In this document: one piece after another, positions 6,301 through 10,696 of the stretch
Numbering within the stretch: position 1 is the first letter of the stretch
Layout: each line of letters opens with the position of its first letter
Assembly (NCBI GenBank): GCA_009692905.1
Contig: SHYI01000025.1
Coordinates: 1-10,696, forward strand
DNA: 10,696 nucleotides
Origin: Chloroflexota bacterium
GTDB taxonomy: Bacteria > Chloroflexota > Limnocylindria > Limnocylindrales > Limnocylindraceae
Reading direction: 5' to 3'
Position numbers and translations under genes: made by a program
Notes under the pieces: model-generated
What the model saw: the letters and a program-made list of their open reading frames with translations, nothing else
The model's database searches: none
What the model was told of the DNA's origin: nothing

Positions 6301-7441
6301 AGATGGTGAGCACCCCCCAGCTGTTCGCAAAGAACGCGACAGAGGTCACGATTGCAATCCAGCGCCAGGCGGGCCGTGCTGCGGCGAGTGCGATCGTGAG
6401 CGGAATCGCGGGGAAGAGGTAGCGCTCGTGCACGCGCGTTGGCAGAACGAAGAAGGCGATGGCGAGGATGGCAACGGCGGTGACGGTTCGGATCGCAGTG
6501 TCGCGTCGCACGTATCGCATCGCAACGAGTACGGCGCTGGCGATCGCCGCACTGCCGATTGCGACTCCTGGGATGCCGATCAGGGGGAGTGGGTCGATGT
6601 CGGACGCCCACCCGCTCGCATCAACGACCGCTCGCCCACCGACCGTGATGAGCGCCCAAGGGTTCCAGGCATTTACCGAAAGGTGCGGGTAGGTGCCCGC
6701 CGCCTCTGCGATCTTGGCCAACACGTCAGGAAGCGTGAGCCCGAACGGCAGGGCGGCGAGGGCAATGGTGGCGGCGCCAGCGAGGCCCGCCACGACGAAG
6801 GCCCATGGGTCACGCGCCGAGCGCGCTCGCACAAAGGCAAGGACGCCAACGATGGGGATCAGGATGCCGAACTGTGGCTTGAGCACCGCAGCGAGGGCGG
6901 CGAAGATCGCTCCGCGAACAGTTTGGCCGCGGATGAGCGCGGAGAGTGAGTAGAGGAGGGCGGCGGTTCCGATGGAGTCGACCTGCCCCCACACGGCTGA
7001 GTCGAGCCAGATCATTGGCCCGAAGGCCATGGCGACTGCGGCGACGATCTGGCTGCGGCGTGGGGCGCCAAGGTCGGCGGCAAGTCGCACCGTTGCGAAC
7101 ACCAGCAGCCCGTCGGCAAGGATCGCAGGGAGCTTTACGAGCGCCCCTGGGTCGGTGCTGCCAGTGATGAGTGCGCTAACCGAGCCGACCGCCCAGAGGA
7201 CCCACATGTAGCCGGGGAGATAGTCGACAAAGATTCCTCGCGCATAGAAACCCCACGGTCCGCGGGTCCCCAGCTCAGACGCCCACGCTCGGAATGCGTT
7301 GAGATCAGCAGCAAATCCTGCGTCTGGAGGGAGTGCCACGTATGCGATGATCACCCGCAAGAGAATCCCGAGTGCAGCGATCAGCGCAATTGTGCGAAGG
7401 CTGACCTGCTCGGTTGGTCGACGGGCCGTCTGAGAAGTCAT
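3257..7441 (-). CDS. Two-module GT-C membrane glycosyltransferase: GT87-like module fused to PMT/GT39-like module with inserted beta-propeller-like domain
   Basis: The product has 1394 residues. Module 1 (about 1-425) is a polytopic GT-C enzyme: DLNAFRAWA (46-54) after the first helix, the family motif WGQVD (151-155), LKPQ (187-190) and RVHERYLFPAIPL (336-348). A basic linker (about 425-462) leads to module 2, which resembles bacterial protein O-mannosyltransferases. It has FDEVYHVRTA (491-500) with the expected catalytic pair D492/E493, THPHLAKYLIALGLETFG (519-536), GWRWPG (850-855), QSRIGMNDVYL (896-906), ASKW (947-950), SSPWWAWPLDLKP (1108-1120) and YHYYP (1194-1198). Between FG and GWR, normally adjacent, lie about 310 residues without helices (about 540-848) of repeated beta-strand units such as GSLWGATETGTIFSVD, probably a propeller outside the membrane. 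Such enzymes use polyprenyl-phosphate sugars; the divergent GT2 gene could supply them. ATG 7441 was chosen because the longer frame overlaps the GT2 start. A TACACT hexamer 6 nt upstream suits a leaderless mRNA. Acceptor and sugar are unknown. Confidence 0.88.
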   Translation of the reverse strand: MTSQTARRPTEQVSLRTIALIAALGILLRVIIAYVALPPDAGFAADLNAFRAWASELGTRGPWGFYARGIFVDYLPGYMWVLWAVGSVSALITGSTDPGALVKLPAILADGLLVFATVRLAADLGAPRRSQIVAAVAMAFGPMIWLDSAVWGQVDSIGTAALLYSLSALIRGQTVRGAIFAALAAVLKPQFGILIPIVGVLAFVRARSARDPWAFVVAGLAGAATIALAALPFGLTLPDVLAKIAEAAGTYPHLSVNAWNPWALITVGGRAVVDASGWASDIDPLPLIGIPGVAIGSAAIASAVLVAMRYVRRDTAIRTVTAVAILAIAFFVLPTRVHERYLFPAIPLTIALAAARPAWRWIAIVTSVAFFANSWGVLTISYFQNPGLPNLGVFTDVLHTSIAVTATAIAITATLFAAIWLAWSTERRTASARPAATQRKQVDAVPRRAVIAKPEPRRTLTRIDLWLLILVTVSTLSLRGWRVGEPTHFQFDEVYHVRTATEFMQDWKYGEPHAIYEYTHPHLAKYLIALGLETFGAPRVDAQTTYPTRVGAIAIRPEDALSPGRIWIAGPDEISVIDASTRAVLGTLPLRSVSQLLAAHDGSLWGATETGTIFSVDRVTADQGGASGLRTWTSTGGATLGIAPLTDGGVALVQRDQVLIMRDGVVVASAPLVRGTSVLALTVDDEERIFVTSASGLTSYAALDLSTMRSSPIEGGAAAVAAVDWFDSLRLYVAGRDGVRVYNAKSESTTLISQITIPGATAIVPNGASRMVHVVAPGPDGVGASLWTVEPNGNARFADVAVGADALTLGVSGAALDASAERADGGNGELLIAAPSGAMTQVSVGDLAAGWRWPGVIAGALAAALLVLLARLLTERRDVAALVGVLALLDGAGFVQSRIGMNDVYLLALLLGGAVAFVAWLQGRARGALSGGLLLVVAGLLLGGALASKWVALYGIFGLGIIWLARTAPGRLLVAGGLALLGAVLLPPALAVADGSTRIPNLPFAAVLVLLLAVTGVAIHRAGGISRREATPRSLLGLLSLPGEATLVLFTLAALPLGVYIASYLPWAALGNQLITGWPIGNSGQTLTDLTASMYRYHDTLRAAHAASSPWWAWPLDLKPVWLFQSSFTAGGSSWTAAVYDGGNVLSRVLSIGGALWLAAEAWRRRSWGLASVLVLGLALWLPWARIDRVAFQYHYYPTSQIALIGLALLLADLRAGSQRAAQIVRIGGACAVLAAPVLWMATGALCALAGVTSVYPESQVCLSGGFGTPGPLVGAIALVPATVAAWSILGATDMRRIFTITIGSIAAVALLWYPNWSALPLPTGVHNWYQGVLPTWAWPFQFGVTLESSAEAALVSSATLVVGVLLLCAAAAGAYGASRLGHAARRKLDEDRA

Positions 7442-7447
7442 CTGCCG

Positions 7448-7453
7448 AGTGTA
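7448..7453 (-). promoter_or_regulatory. Candidate -10 hexamer (TACACT) for the GT-C fusion gene
   Basis: On the minus strand TACACT fits TANNNT and ends exactly 6 nt before the ATG at 7441, so transcription would begin at the start codon. No Shine-Dalgarno sequence precedes this gene. The opposing GT2 gene has instead AGGGGG at 7461-7466, nine bases from its GTG, so the two sides of this 34-bp spacer seem to differ in how translation begins. Confidence 0.35.
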
Positions 7454-7475
7454 GCCGTGAAGGGGGTTGTGGAAG

Positions 7476-8231
7476 GTGCCACTGCAAGAGCTCTCGCTCT
7501 TCTTCCCCTGCCATAACGAGGCCGAGAACCTTGAGGCGCTCGTCGCCGATGCGCTCGCAGCGCTCCCCACCCTCGCCACGACCTATGAGGTCATTCTCGT
7601 TGACGACGGTTCGCGTGATGACACTGCCGGCGTGGCCGAGCGCCTGGTGCAGCGGCACGGCGGAGTTGTTCGCCTGGTGCGCCACGAGGTGAACCGCGGG
7701 TACGGCGGCGCGCTTCGTTCAGGTTTTGCGGCGGCACGGTATGAGCACCTTGCCTACACCGACGGCGACCGCCAGTTCCGTGTCGCTGACCTTGCGCGCC
7801 TTGTCGAGTGTGCCGAGGCGACACGCTCGCCGGTTGTCATTGGGTATCGCATGCAGCGTGCCGATCCGCCACTGCGTCTCATCTACGCCACCCTGTATCG
7901 CATTGCCAATCGCATCTGGTTCGGGCTTCGTGTCCGCGACGTTGACTGCGCTGCAAAACTATTCCATCGCGATGCACTGCGTGGAATCATCGTGCACTCT
8001 GACGGCGCCTTCTTCTCTGCAGAGCTACTGATTCGTTTGCGACTCGCTGGCGTGAACATCCTTGAGGTTGGCGTGCCGCACTATCCGCGTACCGCTGGCT
8101 CACCTACGGGGGCGCGCCTCTCGGTTATTACGCGAGCTGTGCGCGACTTCTGGTCGCTACGCATTGGGCTCTGGGTGAACCGGTCTCGAACGCTTTCGCG
8201 GGGGCGCGCGCTGTTGAACGATGAGCGCTAG
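7476..8231 (+). CDS. GT2 family glycosyltransferase, polyprenyl-phosphate mannose/glucose synthase-like
   Basis: This 251-residue GT-A fold enzyme belongs to the dolichyl/polyprenyl-phosphate sugar synthase group, which moves a sugar from a nucleotide donor onto a lipid phosphate at the inner face of the membrane. Landmarks are FFPCHNEAENL (9-19), VDDGS (42-46), NRGYGGALRSGF (73-84), the DxD-like TDGDRQF (95-101), DVDCAAKLFHRDAL (155-168), DGAFFSAELLIR (176-187) and HYPRTAGSPTG (202-212). It lacks C-terminal membrane helices, unlike longer GtrB-type relatives, so it is peripheral or soluble. The GTG at 7476 is preferred: AGGGGG at 7461-7466 gives a 9-nt spacing, whereas the upstream TTG at 7467 touches that site directly. 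Its head-to-head position with the GT-C fusion suggests it makes that enzyme's donor. Mannose versus glucose cannot be decided from sequence alone. The stop overlaps the nuclease gene's stop. Confidence 0.9.
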   Translation: MPLQELSLFFPCHNEAENLEALVADALAALPTLATTYEVILVDDGSRDDTAGVAERLVQRHGGVVRLVRHEVNRGYGGALRSGFAAARYEHLAYTDGDRQFRVADLARLVECAEATRSPVVIGYRMQRADPPLRLIYATLYRIANRIWFGLRVRDVDCAAKLFHRDALRGIIVHSDGAFFSAELLIRLRLAGVNILEVGVPHYPRTAGSPTGARLSVITRAVRDFWSLRIGLWVNRSRTLSRGRALLNDER

Positions 8232-8234
8232 CGC
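8225..8234. repeat. 10-bp palindrome holding both stop codons of the convergent pair
   Basis: GCGCTAGCGC is self-complementary and its central CTAG provides a TAG stop on each strand: 8229-8231 for the GT2 gene and 8230-8228 for the bifunctional nuclease gene. The coding regions thus overlap by 4 bp. It may be only the cheapest way to end two genes in a compact genome. Confidence 0.6.
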
Positions 8235-8716
8235 GCTGCCGGTGGCTCCTCGCCGTCGAGCGAGTTAACGAAGTCACGAAAGAGTGAGAGCCGCTCCTCT
8301 TCAGCGGCCTCTGGAACGATCCCTTCGGCTGAAAGCAGTTCTGCTGAGATAAAGATTGGCGCCTCGGCGCGTAGCGCGAGAGCGACTGCATCACTCGGCC
8401 GCGCATCGAGCTCGGCCTCTTCGCCGCTTGGGGCAACCATCACCATCCGCGCGCGGAACGTCTCTTCACGGACTTCAATGATGCGCACCTCGCGCAGTGT
8501 CGCCCCTAGGGCGCGAATGGCGCGGAGTGCAGTGTCATGCGTGAGTGGTCGTTCTGGTGTGATCCCCTGAAGGTGATAGGCGATGGCGCTGGCCTCGTTG
8601 GGCCCAATCGGAATCGGCAGGTAGCGTGCCTCTTCGGCGTCGCGTAGGAGTAGCACGTGCGTCCCAGAGATCATCTGGATGCGCACCCCCTCAACCACCG
8701 CGCGTCGTAGTTCCAT
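8228..8716 (-). CDS. Bifunctional nuclease (BFN/DUF151) family protein
   Basis: The 162-residue protein matches PF02577, named after plant BFN1 homologues with reported DNase/RNase activity; most bacterial members have no proven role. Landmarks in order are VLLLRDAEEARYLPIPIGPNEA (21-42), RPLTHDTALRAIRALGA (56-72), VRIIEVREETFRARMVM (77-93), the diagnostic DARPSDAVALALR (104-116) and PIFISAELL (120-128). The C-terminal LFRDFVNSL (145-153) corresponds to the short helix after the core. Length is normal. The ATG at 8716 lies 18 bp after the stop of the propeller gene on the same strand, so an operon is likely; only a weak AGAG precedes it. It converges on the GT2 gene with a 4-bp overlap. Nothing in the neighbours shows its substrate. 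Confidence 0.92.
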   Translation of the reverse strand: MELRRAVVEGVRIQMISGTHVLLLRDAEEARYLPIPIGPNEASAIAYHLQGITPERPLTHDTALRAIRALGATLREVRIIEVREETFRARMVMVAPSGEEAELDARPSDAVALALRAEAPIFISAELLSAEGIVPEAAEEERLSLFRDFVNSLDGEEPPAAR

Positions 8717-8734
8717 CGCTCTATGATCGCACGC

Positions 8735-10696
8735 TTACGGCGTTGGAATCGGGGTCTCGATAACAGGATCAGGAGTTGGGCCAACGCTCGCCCCTGGCTC
8801 TTGTGTAATCGGTTTCCCAAGGACGGCGCTACGAACACGTCCCGCCTCAGCCCAGACAAACGTTGGTGCCCCGCCATCAGATGCGGGGAGGATGTATCCG
8901 CCGAGAATCTCACCGATTTGGTCGGCTTGATCACTAATGACGTACTGCGCGAGCATGGCGCCGGACGACGCCTTGCTGTACGCGATCACTCGGCGTGCGC
9001 TGCTATCCCAGACGTAGATGATCCCTGTTCTGCTCGCCCCCGCGGACATCACGACCGTTGGGGTAAGCAGGGGCCGCAGTAGCTCGTCGCCAATCTCTGC
9101 TGGGGTCCACTCGTCTGGCGCACCGCCTGAGTAGCGGCGCAGCGCACCGCCGCTCGTCATATAGACATCACCGTCGATCGCGATGCCCGTCATGGTGCCC
9201 AGCGACATCGGGTTGATCAGATACGCCGTTGGGGCGGCGGGGTAGCCCGTGCCGTCGGGGGCTGGCTGGTACCGCAAGATCTGACGCGCTGAGGGGTCAA
9301 CGACATAGAGGCGGTAGAGCCCAGTCCCTGGGTCGGCTGCGAATCCAACAATCGCCTTGACGTCGCTCCCCCACAGCTCGCCGTCGCGGACGCGAAGCTT
9401 GACCAGCGTCCCCTTGCCGGCTCCGTCGGAGGGGCGCCAGCGCCAGAGGTTGGAGGAGGCATCAAACACCACGAGGTCAGGCCCAGAGGCGGTGATGAGG
9501 AGTGCGCGCCCAGTGCGCGTGCCGTAGAGGTCAAACCCTGGCTGGTACACAACGGTTGCACGGCCGCGCTCGGCATCAATTCGGTATACCGCGCCCGTCA
9601 CCTTGTCGATGACATACGGCAGGCCGTCTGGCCCCTGGACGATCGCCTGGATCTCAACTGTTGCGCCCGCCGCCTCAAAGTCGAAGAGCTCGATCGGGGC
9701 CGTGTTGCTCACCAGGAAAATCTCATTGAGCGTCTCTGTCGCCTGTGTTCGTAGCGTCGTGATTCGGGCGAGCGGGCCGCCTCCAGTCTCTGCAAGATTC
9801 AGGTTGGCAACGGCGGTGAGCAGGAGGCTCTTCGCGCGCGCTGGATCGTTCACAAGAAGGTTGGTCTGGGAATCAAGCGCTTCGCCGATACCGATCTCCG
9901 CGCTTCGTAGCGCCTCGCGGGCCTTCGCCGCAGCGTCCAGCTCCGGAGTTGATCCGTTTAACACGAGTGCAGTTGCGCCGCCGACCCCGGCGACCAACAC
10001 CGCGGCGAGAAGGATTGCGGCTGAGCGGCGTCGACGTGTGCGCTGAACTTCGTGCTCTGCCTGCTCGTCGCTCCCCGTCGCTGCGCGGAGCGTTGGCTCA
10101 GCTGGGGTGACTGTTAGCCATGGTGCTCGGCGCTCAATCTCGTTTGCGATGCGCGCAGCGGCGCGCTGCCAGAACGACGTTGACGTTGCGGCGCGCTCTC
10201 GCCACGATCGCTCAACTCGTGGCTCTGCTGCGCTGCGATGCTCTGCGCGCAGTCGCGCCTCCGCGCGCGCAGTCTCTTGCGCCGCTCGCACTGCATCGCT
10301 TGTGCGCTGGTCGCGCGCCGGTGGCGGTTGAGCCTTCCCTCGCGCACGTGCCTCCGCCCCACTTCGTGTACTTGGGCGGCGCGCATCAATCACCGCCTGT
10401 GCTGCGGTGTCAATTGGCTCATACGGTCGTGTCTGCGCGTCTGGCCGATTCGGATCGGCCTTTGGCACCACCGGTTTTGCAGCGGCCATGCGCGCCTCGC
10501 GTTCAAGGTTCCCCTCCTCCCAGCGTGTGCGCGCGTTGATCTTTGCGACTGCAACCGGATCAGTTGGAACGTTGATCAGCGTGTCGGATTCTGGCGCTGC
10601 CCACTGAACAGCCTTTCGCACCGGTAGCAGCACCTCAAGAAGCACCGCTGGGTAGGAGAGTGGTGCAAGTACGCCGCCCACAGGGGTGTGGGCTTT
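8735..10696 (-). CDS. Membrane-anchored beta-propeller-like protein, 5' end outside window
   Basis: No named family was recognised. Of the 653 visible residues, numbering from the GTG at 10681, the first about 45 look like the end of a folded domain (SYPAVLLEVLLPVRKAVQW, 9-27). Then comes a long Ala/Arg/Glu/Pro-rich, probably disordered or coiled stretch (about 50-215). A stop-transfer style RTRRRR (214-219) precedes one membrane helix (about 221-242), placing the N-terminal side in the cytoplasm. A helical segment (about 248-325) leads to repeated beta units (about 330-625), for example GLPYVIDKVTGAVYRID, SNLWRWRP, GELWGSDVKAIVGF and DGDVYMTSGGALRRY, as in NHL/WD-type propellers. A Pro/Thr tail ends the chain. 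The frame is open to the window edge through five codons before the GTG, which has no ribosome binding site, so the true start is probably further right. The unseen N-terminus may hold a catalytic or signalling domain. It likely heads an operon with the downstream nuclease-family gene. Confidence 0.75.
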   Translation of the reverse strand, partial: KAHTPVGGVLAPLSYPAVLLEVLLPVRKAVQWAAPESDTLINVPTDPVAVAKINARTRWEEGNLEREARMAAAKPVVPKADPNRPDAQTRPYEPIDTAAQAVIDARRPSTRSGAEARARGKAQPPPARDQRTSDAVRAAQETARAEARLRAEHRSAAEPRVERSWRERAATSTSFWQRAAARIANEIERRAPWLTVTPAEPTLRAATGSDEQAEHEVQRTRRRRSAAILLAAVLVAGVGGATALVLNGSTPELDAAAKAREALRSAEIGIGEALDSQTNLLVNDPARAKSLLLTAVANLNLAETGGGPLARITTLRTQATETLNEIFLVSNTAPIELFDFEAAGATVEIQAIVQGPDGLPYVIDKVTGAVYRIDAERGRATVVYQPGFDLYGTRTGRALLITASGPDLVVFDASSNLWRWRPSDGAGKGTLVKLRVRDGELWGSDVKAIVGFAADPGTGLYRLYVVDPSARQILRYQPAPDGTGYPAAPTAYLINPMSLGTMTGIAIDGDVYMTSGGALRRYSGGAPDEWTPAEIGDELLRPLLTPTVVMSAGASRTGIIYVWDSSARRVIAYSKASSGAMLAQYVISDQADQIGEILGGYILPASDGGAPTFVWAEAGRVRSAVLGKPITQEPGASVGPTPDPVIETPIPTP

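Noticed and set aside
3990..6953. Several plus- and minus-strand frames of 60-173 codons within the GT-C fusion gene
   Set aside because: All are overlapped by the long frame whose motifs run from end to end; none shows a domain, a good start site or distinct composition.
7442..7579. 46-residue N-terminal extension of the GT-C fusion
   Set aside because: It would overlap the well-supported GT2 coding region, and the residues show no signal or membrane character. The ATG at 7441 directly precedes the first helix.
3257..8716. A defence or secretion system in the glycosyltransferase and nuclease-family genes
   Set aside because: The BFN-family protein is a common housekeeping-type gene in many bacteria and shares an operon with the propeller protein rather than with the glycosyltransferases. 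No defence-type partner domain is visible.
10667..10681. GTG at 10681 as the true start of the propeller protein
   Set aside because: The frame is open to the window edge, no ribosome binding site precedes the GTG, and the first residues look like the middle of a folded domain. It cannot be excluded without more sequence.
1..10696. tRNA, rRNA, CRISPR arrays, insertion sequences, attachment sites
   Set aside because: No cloverleaf-like region, regularly spaced repeat, transposase or integrase motif, or terminal inverted repeat was seen, and coding genes fill nearly all of the window.

Overview
This window is a dense, high-GC stretch of bacterial chromosome. Eight complete or nearly complete genes and one left-edge fragment cover almost every base. 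No RNA gene, insertion sequence, CRISPR array, integrase or other mobile-element trace was seen, and no gene-free stretch exceeds about 85 bp. Spacers are very short (4, 18, 34, 34, 36 and 82 bp) and two convergent pairs overlap, which suggests a compact or streamlined genome. Gene content (MidA-type methyltransferase, bifunctional nuclease, bacterial PMT-type mannosyltransferase, membrane-anchored beta-propeller protein) and the Ala/Arg-rich proteins fit a high-GC lineage such as Chloroflexota or Actinomycetota. This is inference; no marker gene for taxonomy is present.

Layout. Positions 1-421 (-) hold the N-terminal part of a MidA/NDUFAF7-like SAM methyltransferase. A 34-bp divergent spacer separates it from folK (456-1046, +). 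Converging on folK, 4 bp away, is a shortened PurH (1051-2433, -). Its AICAR transformylase half is recognisable, but its IMP cyclohydrolase half has lost its signature motifs. Next are a small three-helix membrane protein (2516-2929, +) and a cupin-like protein (2966-3346, +). The cupin-like gene overlaps by 90 bp, tail to tail, with a very large membrane glycosyltransferase gene (3257-7441, -). Divergent from that, again across 34 bp, is a GT2 polyprenyl-phosphate sugar synthase (7476-8231, +). It interlocks its stop codon with a bifunctional-nuclease-family gene (8228-8716, -), which sits 18 bp downstream of a large membrane-anchored beta-propeller protein (8735-10696, -) that runs off the right edge.

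The most interesting unit is the glycosyltransferase pair. The 1394-residue protein joins two GT-C membrane glycosyltransferases in one chain. The second is a PMT/GT39-like module whose first extracytoplasmic loop appears to carry an inserted domain of about 300 residues resembling a beta-propeller, placed right after the catalytic Asp-Glu region. The adjacent GT2 enzyme is of the type that makes the lipid-linked sugar donor GT-C enzymes use, so the pair may be a self-contained glycosylation module, possibly for surface proteins. A second notable point is PurH, which looks like an AICAR transformylase with a decayed cyclohydrolase domain and an Arg in place of the catalytic Lys. Purine synthesis in this organism may therefore use another cyclohydrolase or transformylase.

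Regulation is visible only weakly. Both 34-bp divergent spacers hold TANNNT -10-like hexamers 6-7 nt from start codons, which would suit leaderless transcription. A 16-bp perfect palindrome lies just before the cupin-like gene.
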